Positions 26,772 through 35,204 of a DNA stretch of 64,000 nt are shown here, piece by piece. The translations under genes were made by a program, and so were the position numbers. Source of the DNA: Curtobacterium aurantiacum (GTDB taxonomy: Bacteria; Actinomycetota; Actinomycetes; Actinomycetales; Microbacteriaceae); contig NZ_JAHEWN010000005.1 in the NCBI RefSeq assembly GCF_018598555.1, positions 124,001 to 188,000 on the forward strand, written 5' to 3'. The notes under the pieces were generated by a model that was not told where the DNA came from, made no database searches, and was given only the letters and a program-made list of their open reading frames with translations. Numbering within the stretch: the first letter of the stretch is position 1; each line of letters begins with the position of its first letter.

Positions 26772-27749
26772 TCATCCGGCCACGGCGACGACCGTTCGCC
26801 CGTGCACGCGCCCCGCGACCACCTCGGCCCCGACCACGATCGCCTGCTCCGGAGTGACCGTCCGCGTGACGTCGGCCAGCAGTGCCGCATCGAGGTCGGT
26901 CGCGAGCCGGTCCCATGCCCGACGACGGAGCTCCAGCGGGGCGTCGACGGAGTTGATGCCGAGCAGGGACACCGACCGCAGGATGAACGGCAGCACCGTC
27001 GTCGGCAGCGCGGAGTCCTGCGCCAACCCGCACGCGGTCACCGCCCCGCCCCACCGGGTCGAGGCCAGCACGTTCGCCAGGGTGGCCCCGCCGACGCTGT
27101 CCACCGCACCGGCCCAGGTCGCCCGCTGCATCGGCCTGCCCGGATCGGCCAGGGTGCTGCGGTCGATCACGTCGGTCGCACCGAGCCGGCGGAGCGACGC
27201 CGCGTTGGCCGTCCGGCCGGTCGACGCCGTGACGCGGTACCCGCGGGCCGCGAGCAGGGCGATGGCCACGGTGCCGACACCGCCCGACGCTCCGGTCACG
27301 AGCACCGGTCCGTCGTCCGGCGCGACGAAGCGCTCGAGCGCCAGGACACTGAGCATCGCCGTGAACCCCGCGGTACCGATGGCCGCTGCGAACGAGTCGT
27401 CGATCGTCTCGGGCAGGACCACGAGCGAGCCGGACGGCACCACCGCCTGCGCCGCCCACCCTCCGTGCCGGGTCTCACCGAGTCCGGCACCGTTCAGCAC
27501 CACCCGGTCGCCGATCGCGACCTCGTGCACTCCCGGCCCGAGCCCGGAGACGGTGCCGACGACGTCGATCCCCGGCACGAGGGGGTCGAGCCGGGCGACG
27601 CCGGGGTTCCTGGCGAGCGCGAGTCCGTCCTTGAAGTTGACGCTCGAGTACGTGACGTCGACGAGGGCCTCGCCCTCGGCCGGATCCGGCAGGTCGACGT
27701 CGGTGACGGTGGGCGGGGCTGCACGGGACACGAGGACGGCGCGGGTCAT
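26772..27749 (-). CDS. MDR-family oxidoreductase (YhdH/acrylyl-CoA reductase-like)
   Basis: A 325-residue zinc-independent medium-chain reductase. The N-terminal TYSSVNFKDGLAL, PLVPGIDVVGTV, the nucleotide-binding VTGASGGVGTVAIALLAARG and the C-terminal ILRSVSLLGINSVDAP are diagnostic of the YhdH/YhfP group (acryloyl-CoA or quinone reductase, NADPH). The reductase is complete from the ATG at 27749. The frame stays open far upstream only because the 99-bp repeats happen to lack stops in it. Confidence 0.9.
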   Translation of the reverse strand: MTRAVLVSRAAPPTVTDVDLPDPAEGEALVDVTYSSVNFKDGLALARNPGVARLDPLVPGIDVVGTVSGLGPGVHEVAIGDRVVLNGAGLGETRHGGWAAQAVVPSGSLVVLPETIDDSFAAAIGTAGFTAMLSVLALERFVAPDDGPVLVTGASGGVGTVAIALLAARGYRVTASTGRTANAASLRRLGATDVIDRSTLADPGRPMQRATWAGAVDSVGGATLANVLASTRWGGAVTACGLAQDSALPTTVLPFILRSVSLLGINSVDAPLELRRRAWDRLATDLDAALLADVTRTVTPEQAIVVGAEVVAGRVHGRTVVAVAG

Positions 27750-27783
27750 GCGCCGGACGCTACCCCGGGCCTCCCGGCCAGCG

Positions 27784-28017
27784 GTCCGTTCTTTCCCAGA
27801 ACGCGCGCGATGCCTGGTGGATCCGGGCGTACCGGGTCGGAACAACAGACCAGGTACGCCCGATTCGACCAAGTACGCCCGATCTGACCCGGCGCAGAGT
27901 CGACGGGTCCGGCGGCCTGTCCGTTCTTTCCCAGAACGCGCGCGATGCCTGGTGGATTCGGGCGTACCGGGTCGGAACAACAGACCAGGTACGCCCGATT
28001 CGACCAAGTACGCCCGA
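27784..28017. repeat. Two 99-bp near-identical direct repeats
   Basis: Copy 1 is 27784-27882 and copy 2 is 27919-28017, 135 bp apart, with one mismatch (GGATCC versus GGATTC). Each copy starts GTCCGTTCTTTCCCAGAACG and contains GGGCGTAC once followed by its complement GTACGCCC twice, so part of it can fold. The unit fills the space between the MDR gene and pfkA. It resembles no insertion sequence I know and has no coding signature. Confidence 0.9.
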
Positions 28018-28047
28018 AACAGCCCAGCCCAGCCCGCCCCGCCCCAC

Positions 28048-29076
28048 TCAGCCGAACATGATCGCGGCCTCGTCGAACCGCGCCTGCGGCACCGTCTTGA
28101 GCTCGCCGAGCGCCTCCTCGAACGAGACGTGCTCGATCTCGGTGCCCCGGAGCGCCACCATGCGGCCCCAGCGCTCCTCGACGACCGAGTCGATCGCCGC
28201 CAGCCCGAGCCGCGTCGACAGCACCCGGTCGTACGCCGTCGGGGTCCCACCGCGCTGGATGTGCCCGAGGGTCGTGGCCCGCGTCTCGATGCCCGTCATC
28301 TCCTCGATGAGCGGCGCGAGGCGCTCGCCGATGCCACCGAGTCGCGGGCGCCCGAATGCGTCGAGCCCGCGCTCCGTGTGCGCGGTGTCCTCGTGGTCGG
28401 GCACGAAGCCCTCGGCGACCACCACGAGCGGTGCGCGACCGCGGTCGTAGGCTGCGCGCACCCACTTCGCGATCTGCTCCATGCTCGTCTTCTGCTCGGG
28501 GATGAGGATCGCGTGCGCGCCCGCGGCCATGCCCGAGTGCAGGGCGATCCAGCCCACGTGCCGGCCCATCACCTCGGCGACCATGCAGCGGGAGTGCGAC
28601 TCACCGGTGGTGCGCAGGCGGTCCATCGCCTCGGTCGCGATGGCGACGGCGGTGTCGAACCCGAACGTGTAGTCGGTCGCGCCCAGGTCGTTGTCGACCG
28701 TCTTCGGCACGCCCACGATCTTCAGGCCGGCGTCGGTCAGGCGCTTCGCGGCGGCGAGCGTGCCCTCGCCACCGATCGCGACGACGGCGTCGATGCCGTG
28801 GCGCTGCAGGGTCGCGGAGATGTTCTCGACGCCGCCGTTGGCGCCTTCGAACGGGTTCGTGCGGCTGGTGCCGAGGATCGTGCCGCCCTGCTTCGCGATG
28901 CCCTGGATGTCCTTGCGGCCGAGCGGGACGATGTCGCCGTCGACGACGCCGCGCCACCCGTCGCGGAAGCCGACGAAGTCGTGTCCGTAGATGGCGATGC
29001 CCTTGAGGACGATCGCGCGGATGACCGCGTTCAGGCCGGGGCAGTCGCCTCCGGAGGTGAGGATGCCGATGCGCAT
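28048..29076 (-). CDS. pfkA: 6-phosphofructokinase
   Basis: A 342-residue group-III type phosphofructokinase of glycolysis. The N-terminal GILTSGGDCPGLNAVIR, the IGGEGTL block at residues 101-107, PKTVDNDLGATDYTFGFDTA at 124-143 and VMGRHVGWIALHSG are conserved. Glycine at the residue after the acidic position in GGEG points to ATP rather than pyrophosphate as phosphoryl donor, since PPi enzymes usually have Asp there. It is divergent from the DNA glycosylase gene. Confidence 0.94.
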   Translation of the reverse strand: MRIGILTSGGDCPGLNAVIRAIVLKGIAIYGHDFVGFRDGWRGVVDGDIVPLGRKDIQGIAKQGGTILGTSRTNPFEGANGGVENISATLQRHGIDAVVAIGGEGTLAAAKRLTDAGLKIVGVPKTVDNDLGATDYTFGFDTAVAIATEAMDRLRTTGESHSRCMVAEVMGRHVGWIALHSGMAAGAHAILIPEQKTSMEQIAKWVRAAYDRGRAPLVVVAEGFVPDHEDTAHTERGLDAFGRPRLGGIGERLAPLIEEMTGIETRATTLGHIQRGGTPTAYDRVLSTRLGLAAIDSVVEERWGRMVALRGTEIEHVSFEEALGELKTVPQARFDEAAIMFG

Positions 29077-29149
29077 GGGAACTCCGTCGTCGGGTGGTGG
29101 GGATCAGTGCCCATCATGACTGACGGTGGTTCCGCATTACCATCCCCGT

Positions 29150-30148
29150 GTGTCCCTGCTCGCTTCCGCCTCGTCGCCTGCTGCCGCAGGCGCGTCCGGC
29201 GACGCGACGGCAGCAGCTTGTGCGTCCGGCGACGCGACTCGCGTCGACACGGTGTACCGGCCTGGAGGCGCGGTGGACGTCGCGTCGACCCTGCGGCCCC
29301 TGCAGCGCGGCTCCGGCGACCCGGCCTTCCAGGTGGCCGGCGGCGTCGTGTGGCTCGCGCTGTGCACGCCCTCCGGTCCCGCCTCCGTCGCGATCCGGAG
29401 GGCCGGCGACACCATCGCGGTGTCGGCGTGGGGGAGCGGGGCGGCGTGGGCGGTCGAGCACGCCCCCGACCTGCTCGGGCGCGGTGACGACTGGTCGTCG
29501 TTCGACGTCTCGGGCCACGAGTTCCTCGCCGAGGCACGGCACCGGCAGCCCGGGCTCCGGCTGCTCCGCACGAACACCGTCGTCGCGATGCTCGTGCCGG
29601 CGATCATGGAGCAGAAGGTGACCTCGCGACAGGCCTGGGGCGCGTGGCGGTACCTGCTCCGTCGGCACGGTACCCCGGCGCCCGGTCCGGCACCCGCGGG
29701 CATGATGGTGCCGCCGGACGCCCCGACGTGGGCGCGGATCCCGAGCTGGGAGTGGCACCGCGCCGGCATCGAACCGGGGCGCTCGGCCACCGTGATGCGT
29801 GCGGTGAAGCTGGCGCCCGCACTCGAGCGGACCCTGGCGCACGGGCGTGGGGGAGCCGAGGTGTCCGCGAAGCTGCAGTCGATCCCCGGGGTCGGCCGGT
29901 GGACCGCAGCCGAGACCGCGCAGCGCTCCCACGGCGACCCGGACTCGCCGAGCGTCGGGGACTTCCACGTGCCGGCGCTCGTCGGGTGGGCGCTGACCGG
30001 TGCTCCCGTGGACGACGACGGGATGCTCGAGCTGCTCGAACCCTGGCGTGGGCACCGTGAGCGGGTCGTGCGGTTGATCGGCGGCTCGGGCTTCCGGAAG
30101 CCGGCGTTCGGGCCCCGGATCACGATCCAGGACCACCGCGGGCACTGA
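29150..30148 (+). CDS. DNA-3-methyladenine glycosylase 2 family (HhH-GPD) protein
   Basis: A 332-residue base-excision repair glycosylase. The C-terminal helix-hairpin-helix LQSIPGVGRWTAAETAQRS is followed by the catalytic aspartate in PSVGDFHVPALVGWALTG. LVPAIMEQKVTSRQAWGAWR is the family's helical core. This AlkA-like family removes alkylated bases. The N-terminal 35 residues contain a duplicated ASGDAT segment and are not conserved. The GTG at 29150 is preferred; GTG at 29126 is an alternative that adds eight residues. Confidence 0.88.
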   Translation: MSLLASASSPAAAGASGDATAAACASGDATRVDTVYRPGGAVDVASTLRPLQRGSGDPAFQVAGGVVWLALCTPSGPASVAIRRAGDTIAVSAWGSGAAWAVEHAPDLLGRGDDWSSFDVSGHEFLAEARHRQPGLRLLRTNTVVAMLVPAIMEQKVTSRQAWGAWRYLLRRHGTPAPGPAPAGMMVPPDAPTWARIPSWEWHRAGIEPGRSATVMRAVKLAPALERTLAHGRGGAEVSAKLQSIPGVGRWTAAETAQRSHGDPDSPSVGDFHVPALVGWALTGAPVDDDGMLELLEPWRGHRERVVRLIGGSGFRKPAFGPRITIQDHRGH

Positions 30149-30237
30149 GCGCGAGCGACGCTTCCTCAACGTCCGTTCGTGCTGGTCCGCCTACCGTGAC
30201 CGCCGGTCCGGGGCGCGCCCGGCACGGAGAGGACGCG

Positions 30238-31725
30238 ATGACGACGACGACCGACGAGGACGACCACGGGAACGTCCCCGGAGTCCCTCCCGCGATCCCC
30301 GACGACACCGGTTCGGCCGAGACCGCCCGCGCGACGAAGCGGCACGTCACCCGGGTCGCGTTCGTCGCCGCACTCGGCGGGCTGCTCTACGGCTACGACA
30401 CCGGTGTCATCTCGGGCACGCTCATCGAGATCGGCAAGGAGTTCTCGATCGGCTCCGGCGTCAAGGAGTTCATCACCGCGTCGATCCTGGTCGGCGCGAT
30501 CCTCGGTGCCCTCGTCACGGGTCCGATCTCGGCGAAGATCGGCCGGCGGCGGACCATCCTGCTCATCGCGGGCGTCTTCGGCCTGGGCGTGCTCTTCGCC
30601 GCGGTGTCGCCGAGCCCGGTGTTCCTGATCCTCAGCCGGCTGTTCCTCGGCCTGGCGGTGGGTGGTTCGACCCAGACGATCCCCACCTACATCGCCGAGA
30701 TCGCCCCGGGTCCCCGCCGCGGCAGCCTGGTCACGGTGTTCAACTGCGCGATCGGCGTCGGCATCCTGTCCGCCGCCGTCGTCGGGGTGACCCTGAACGG
30801 CGTCGTGTCCTGGCGCTTCATGATCGGGGTCGCCGCCGCCCCCGCCATCGTGTTGCTGCTCGGGATGCTCCGCCTGCCCGAGAGCCCGCGCTGGTTCGTG
30901 TCGCAGGACCGCATCGGTCCGGCCCGTCGGGTGCTGCGCTGGCTGCGGCCCGACCACCGTGCCGCCGAGGACGAGCTCGACGACATCCGCAAGCTCGACG
31001 AGGCCGAACCGAGCGCCGGTGCCGGGCAGTGGGCCCAGCTGCGCAAGCCGTGGGTCCGGCCGGCCCTGATCGCGGGGCTCATCGTCGCCGCGTTCACGCA
31101 GCTGACCGGCCTCGAGATGATGATCTACTACACGCCGACGATCCTCACCGACGCCGGCTTCCCGCACGTCTACTCCCTGTGGGCGAACGTCGGTGTGGGG
31201 GTCGTCTACCTCGTGATGACGTTCGTCGGGTCGCGACTGGTGGACCGGATCGGGCGTCGACGGCTGACCCTCGTGATGCTGCCGGGTGCCGCGGTGAGCA
31301 TCGGCCTGTTCGGTGTGCTCTTCTACGTGCAGGACGGCAAGCCCTCACCGGTGCTCACGCTCGTGCTGATCCTGGCGTTCATGTTCTTCCAGGCCGGCGG
31401 CATCCAGGTCGTCGGGTGGCTCGTCGGTTCCGAGATGTACCCGCTGCGGATCCGAGCCGCCGCGACGAGCCTGCACGCCATGGTGCTCTGGGGTGCCAAC
31501 CTGCTGGTGACCTCGACCGCGCTGACCCTGACCGGCTGGATCAGCCTCGGCGGCACGATGCTCGTCTACGCCGCGCTGAACGTGCTCGGCTGGGTGCTGG
31601 TGTTCCTGCGGGTGCCGGAGACGAAGGGCAAGTCCCTGGAACAGATCGAGCAGTCCCTGCGGGACGAGACGTTCCTGCCGCACCGGGGCGGACGCGAGCG
31701 TCGCGCAGTGGACCGGACCGCCTGA
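30238..31725 (+). CDS. MFS sugar porter (sugar:proton symporter)
   Basis: A 495-residue twelve-helix transporter of the sugar porter family. Diagnostic motifs are GGLLYGYDTGVISG in helix 1, ISAKIGRRRTILL after helix 2, LPESPRWFV after helix 6, VDRIGRRRLTL after helix 8 and PETKGKSLEQIE at the C-terminus. It imports hexoses, pentoses or polyols with protons; the exact sugar is unknown. The ATG at 30238 has GGAGAGGA upstream. A 20-bp hairpin ends transcription one base after the stop. Confidence 0.93.
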   Translation: MTTTTDEDDHGNVPGVPPAIPDDTGSAETARATKRHVTRVAFVAALGGLLYGYDTGVISGTLIEIGKEFSIGSGVKEFITASILVGAILGALVTGPISAKIGRRRTILLIAGVFGLGVLFAAVSPSPVFLILSRLFLGLAVGGSTQTIPTYIAEIAPGPRRGSLVTVFNCAIGVGILSAAVVGVTLNGVVSWRFMIGVAAAPAIVLLLGMLRLPESPRWFVSQDRIGPARRVLRWLRPDHRAAEDELDDIRKLDEAEPSAGAGQWAQLRKPWVRPALIAGLIVAAFTQLTGLEMMIYYTPTILTDAGFPHVYSLWANVGVGVVYLVMTFVGSRLVDRIGRRRLTLVMLPGAAVSIGLFGVLFYVQDGKPSPVLTLVLILAFMFFQAGGIQVVGWLVGSEMYPLRIRAAATSLHAMVLWGANLLVTSTALTLTGWISLGGTMLVYAALNVLGWVLVFLRVPETKGKSLEQIEQSLRDETFLPHRGGRERRAVDRTA

Positions 31726-31769
31726 CGGACTGGAGGCCCGTGGCGGTGTCGCCACGGGCCTCCAGTCCG
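31726..31769. terminator. 20-bp perfect-stem terminator hairpin
   Basis: The arms 31726-31745 and 31750-31769 are exactly complementary (CGGACTGGAGGCCCGTGGCG) with a GTGT loop. It lies directly after the MFS stop and 22 bp from the stop of the convergent reductase, so it probably works in both directions. Confidence 0.88.
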
Positions 31770-31791
31770 CCTGTGGTCGCGTCGGTGCGCG

Positions 31792-32649
31792 TCAGGGGTG
31801 GCGGGTGCCCTCGCCGGCCAGCACGGCGCGGTAGCCCTCACGGAACGTGGGGTACTGCGGCGTCCACCCGGTGGATCGCAGCAATCCGTTCGACAGGCGC
31901 TTGTCGCCGCCGGCCTGCCGCGCGTCACCGTCGCCCGTCGACGGCTCGGCGACGTGGAGTTCGTCGGCCAGGAACCGCAGCACGTCGTCCAGCCGGCTCG
32001 GCTCGTCGTCCGTCCCCAGGTAGAGCGGCGCCGGGTCGGGCAGGGCCGCCAGGTGCACGAGTGCGGCGGCGGCGTCGTCGCGGTGGATGCGGTTCGTGTG
32101 CGGTGAGGTGCCCGGGGCCAGCCGTGCGGACCCGGACCGGACCTGGTCGATCAGTCGCTCGCGGCCGGGGCCGTAGACGCCCGACAGCCGGGCCAGCACG
32201 GCGCCGGGAGCGCGCTCGCGCAGCAGGACCTCGGCCTCGACCAGGACCTCGGCGGTCGGCGTCGCCCCGCGCGCCGGGGTCTCCTCGGTGACCTCGCTGC
32301 CGTCCGAGACGTCGTAGACGGCGGTCGAGGACACGACGAGCACCCGGGGGTCGGCCTCCGAGGCGTCGATGCCGTGGAGCACGTTGCGCAGGCCGTCGAC
32401 GTAGGTGGCGCGGTACTCGTCGACGTCGCGGCTGCCGGCGGCGAAGGCCACGACGACGACGCTCGTGTCGGCGGGGATCTCGGGGACCTCGTGGCGCAGG
32501 TCGACGCTCCGGCCAGTGATCGGTGCGGGGACCAGCTCGGCACGGCGGCGGAGGCCGAGCACGTGGTGGCCCTGGTCGGCGAAGCGCAGGCCGGCTTCGG
32601 TCCCGAGGTCGCCGCATCCGGCGATGACGACTGTCGTGGAGTTCTGCAC
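31792..32649 (-). CDS. NAD(P)-dependent epimerase/dehydratase-like protein (YeeZ type)
   Basis: A 285-residue short-chain/epimerase-like protein. The dinucleotide motif IAGCGDLGTEAGLRFADQGHHVLG is at residues 9-32; VVSSTAVYD and LARLSGVYGPGRERLIDQV follow. The active-site Tyr-xxx-Lys is not clear, as in YeeZ-like proteins. The C-terminal region with STGWTPQYPTFREGY is typical. The GTG at 32649 begins the conserved strand; longer frames lack homology. Substrate unknown. Confidence 0.82.
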   Translation of the reverse strand: MQNSTTVVIAGCGDLGTEAGLRFADQGHHVLGLRRRAELVPAPITGRSVDLRHEVPEIPADTSVVVVAFAAGSRDVDEYRATYVDGLRNVLHGIDASEADPRVLVVSSTAVYDVSDGSEVTEETPARGATPTAEVLVEAEVLLRERAPGAVLARLSGVYGPGRERLIDQVRSGSARLAPGTSPHTNRIHRDDAAAALVHLAALPDPAPLYLGTDDEPSRLDDVLRFLADELHVAEPSTGDGDARQAGGDKRLSNGLLRSTGWTPQYPTFREGYRAVLAGEGTRHP

Positions 32650-32721
32650 GGCTCGACCCTGGCACGGCCGGTTGGTGGAAGGCGGGGAGGCACGCACATC
32701 GCGGATCACTAGGGTCGGCGC

Positions 32722-33054
32722 ATGGGGCGGCAGCGGCGACGGGTGGTGCGTGACGTGGCGATCGCCCTGCCCCCGGTCGTCGAGATCGTGCTCGTCGTCG
32801 CCGGCTCGATCGTCTCCGTCGGAGCCGTGGGGGAGAGCGCGGAGTCGTGGGCGCCGCTGTCGTGGCCGATGTACGCCGTCCTCGTGACGTTCCCGTTCGC
32901 GGTCGGCGCGCTCGTCGCGGCGGTGCGGCTCCGCGGACTCGAGGCCAGGACACCGGCGATCTGCTTCGCTGCCCTGTCGGTGGCCGTGGGTGCCATCCCC
33001 TTCGTCGGGATGCTGAGCGTCTTCGTACCGTTCTGGAGCGCCTCGTTTAGATGA
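32722..33054 (+). CDS. Small three-helix membrane protein, unknown function
   Basis: A 110-residue hydrophobic protein with three predicted helices (about residues 12-36, 48-70 and 80-105). It starts at an ATG divergent from the epimerase gene, 72 bp away. No domain is recognised. Its stop codon lies inside the palindrome at 33048-33070. Confidence 0.65.
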   Translation: MGRQRRRVVRDVAIALPPVVEIVLVVAGSIVSVGAVGESAESWAPLSWPMYAVLVTFPFAVGALVAAVRLRGLEARTPAICFAALSVAVGAIPFVGMLSVFVPFWSASFR

Positions 33055-33070
33055 GAACGGTTATCGTCTA
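33048..33070. promoter_or_regulatory. Zur/Fur-like 11-1-11 inverted repeat before the secreted-protein gene
   Basis: TAGATGAGAAC, a central G, then GTTATCGTCTA: 9 of 11 bases are symmetric. The core GATGAGAAC-G-GTTATCGTC resembles the GATAAC/GTTATC boxes of Fur-superfamily zinc regulators. It ends 34 bp upstream of the ATG at 33105, a normal operator position. The assignment to Zur rather than another Fur-type protein is an inference. Confidence 0.5.
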
Positions 33071-33104
33071 GGCGACCGTCATCCGACACGCACCCAGGAG
33101 CCCC

Positions 33105-34469
33105 ATGTCCGCTCGACCTCCACGTCTCCTCCCCGCCCTCGTCCTCGCGGGGCTCGTCCCCCTCGTCGCCACCGCGATCGCCGTCCCCGCGTCGGCTGCA
33201 TCCGCCGTGACCCGGACCGCCCACCACAGCTGGCTCGTCACGGCTGACCCGACGGCGAAGCGCGTGTACGTCAACGACGCCGTGACCGGTCGGCGGACCG
33301 CCACCCTGAGCGGGATCGAGTTCGGCACCCACGCGGGCTCCGTGCAGCTCGGCCACGGGCGGATCGCGTTCATGGACGAGTCGAAGCCGCAGCTCGACGT
33401 CCTGGCCATCGGCCCCCGCGGCACCGCTCGCATCGCTCAGCACTACGCGATCCCGAACGCTGACGGCCGCTGGGAGCGTGCCGGTTGGCTGTCGACCGAC
33501 ACCGCGCGCCGACACCTGGCGGTCGGCTCCGACTTCGACGGCTCCGAGCGGCAGCGGGTCACCGTCATCGACCTTCGACGGAAGACGGAGCGGACCGCCC
33601 GGATCGACACCTCGGCGGTTCAGCTCGCCACGACGGGCAAGCGCGGCACCGAGGAGCTCGAGACGTTCCTGGTCGGCAGCCCCCTGCGCCTGGTCGTCAC
33701 CGCGGGCGGACGCCTCGACGCCTACTCCGTCTCCGCGATCATGCAGGGCGCGACGCACCCGCGCCCCGTGGCGACCACGCCCCTCGGCGCCTATCCGCAC
33801 GGGCCGATCGTCAACGCCACCGGCACCGTGATCGGCTCCGACCTGGCCGCCGGCGTGCAGACCGTCCGGGTCACGCGGACCGGCTTCACGGGCTCCCGGT
33901 CCGTCGCCTACCCGAAGCCGAGCGTGCAGAGCTACCGACCCCGCATGGCGCCGGACGGCACGACCGTGGTCGGCACCCAGGCCGGCAGCACAGCAGCCGG
34001 CACCCCGTGGAACGCCGTCCCCGCGTACCTGACCACCTCGTCGACGTCGTCCAGCGGGATCAGCAGCGTCGACCTCGGCACCGGATCCTTCACCCGGGTC
34101 GCCGTCACCGCCCGGTTCGCCGCCGTCGCGCTGACGTCGGGCGCCGGGGACTCGCTCGTCCTGGTGCGGAAGCAGGCCGACGGCGTCTACTCCGGCCCGA
34201 CGACCTCGGTCGCGCTCACGTCGCTGCGGAAGGGCCCCGTCGCCGGACAGCCGGCCACCGGGGCATCGGTGCGGTTCACCGCGGCGACCGACGACGGCCG
34301 CAGTGTGTTCGTGACGCGGGGCGACGAGGGGAAGATCACCCAGATCGACACCACCGGTGCGACGCCGTCCGTGGTCCGCACCATCACGCTGCCCACGGCG
34401 CTCGCCGGGGGTGGGTACCTGACGACGGTCGACTCGGCGGTGGCCCCGTACGACCTCAGCGGTCGCTGA
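33105..34469 (+). CDS. Secreted repeat/propeller-like protein, unknown function
   Basis: A 454-residue exported protein. The signal peptide covers about residues 1-31 (LVLAGLVPLVATAIAVPASA). The rest is beta-rich with repeated strands such as VYVNDAVTGRRTATLSG, LDVLAIGPRG, VTVIDLRRKT and ITQIDTTGATPSVVRTITL, reminiscent of a YncE-type beta-propeller. Histidines near the N-terminus (AHHSW, GTHAG, LGHG) could bind metal. With the upstream palindrome this suggests a zinc-responsive exported binding protein, but this remains a hypothesis. CAGGAG precedes the ATG. Confidence 0.7.
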   Translation: MSARPPRLLPALVLAGLVPLVATAIAVPASAASAVTRTAHHSWLVTADPTAKRVYVNDAVTGRRTATLSGIEFGTHAGSVQLGHGRIAFMDESKPQLDVLAIGPRGTARIAQHYAIPNADGRWERAGWLSTDTARRHLAVGSDFDGSERQRVTVIDLRRKTERTARIDTSAVQLATTGKRGTEELETFLVGSPLRLVVTAGGRLDAYSVSAIMQGATHPRPVATTPLGAYPHGPIVNATGTVIGSDLAAGVQTVRVTRTGFTGSRSVAYPKPSVQSYRPRMAPDGTTVVGTQAGSTAAGTPWNAVPAYLTTSSTSSSGISSVDLGTGSFTRVAVTARFAAVALTSGAGDSLVLVRKQADGVYSGPTTSVALTSLRKGPVAGQPATGASVRFTAATDDGRSVFVTRGDEGKITQIDTTGATPSVVRTITLPTALAGGGYLTTVDSAVAPYDLSGR

Positions 34470-34558
34470 CAGGCCGACCGGCCGGCCGAACCGCTGACTG
34501 CCCGGCCGACCCCAGCCGCCGACCGCCCCTCGGGGTGGCTGGCGGCTAGGGTCCTCGT

Positions 34559-35086
34559 GTGATCGTCTGGTTGAACGGAACCCACGGGGCGGGCAAGACG
34601 ACGACGAGCCGACTCCTCCAGCCGCTGCTGCCCGGGTCGCGGATCCTCGATGCCGAGAAGGTCGGCGAGGTGTTGATGGACGTCACACCGGGGCTGCCGG
34701 AGAGCGACAACTTCCAGCACTGGGACCCGTGGCGGCCGCTCGTGGTCGAGACCGCTCGCCGGGTGCACGAGTACGTGGGCGGGCCGCTCATCATGCCGAT
34801 GACGGTCCTGGTCGAGGCCTACTGGCGCGAGATCGCCGCGGGGCTCGCAGTCCACGCGATCCCGGTCCGGCACTTCGTGCTGCACGTCGACGGCCAGACG
34901 CTCCGCGACCGGATCCAGAACGACCCGGTCGTGGGTCCGTCGACCTTCCGGTTCGCGTACGTCGACGCCTACGCCGAGGCGGCGCGCGGCTGGCTGCACG
35001 CCGAGGCCGAGGTCATCGACGCCACCGGCGTCCCCGCCATCGAGGTCGCCCGGGCCGTCGCGGACGCGGTGGCGTCAGAGCGCTGA
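34559..35086 (+). CDS. TmrB-like P-loop ATP-binding protein
   Basis: A 175-residue P-loop protein. The Walker A GTHGAGKT is at residues 7-14. The arrangement MIVWLNGTHGAGKTTT, then DAEKVGEVL, DNFQHWDPWRPLV and GPLIMPMTVLVEAYWREI, closely parallels Bacillus subtilis TmrB, a membrane-associated tunicamycin-resistance protein. Whether this homologue gives resistance is unknown; related AAA_33 kinases phosphorylate small molecules. The GTG start is the only one before the P-loop. Confidence 0.82.
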   Translation: MIVWLNGTHGAGKTTTSRLLQPLLPGSRILDAEKVGEVLMDVTPGLPESDNFQHWDPWRPLVVETARRVHEYVGGPLIMPMTVLVEAYWREIAAGLAVHAIPVRHFVLHVDGQTLRDRIQNDPVVGPSTFRFAYVDAYAEAARGWLHAEAEVIDATGVPAIEVARAVADAVASER

Positions 35087-35204
35087 CAGCCGGCTCTGTC
35101 CGCAGCACGCAGCCCCCGGGTTCGCCACCGCCTGGATCATGCCGGAGACTGGTGCGGGTCGCTCACGAAGCGGCCCGCCCCACCACCAGCAAGGAAGGCT
35201 CCGC

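Noticed and set aside
27784-28017. CRISPR array
   Set aside because: Only two long repeats (99 bp) with one 36-bp gap; length and number do not fit CRISPR and no cas genes are present.
27750-28250. N-terminal extension of the MDR reductase through the 99-bp repeats
   Set aside because: The frame is open by chance; the translated repeats read as the same segment twice and the enzyme is complete from 27749.
33105-34469. Naming the secreted protein AztD or another known zinc chaperone
   Set aside because: No characteristic His-rich loop or neighbouring aztABC genes; only the upstream box and exported beta-rich nature support a metal link.
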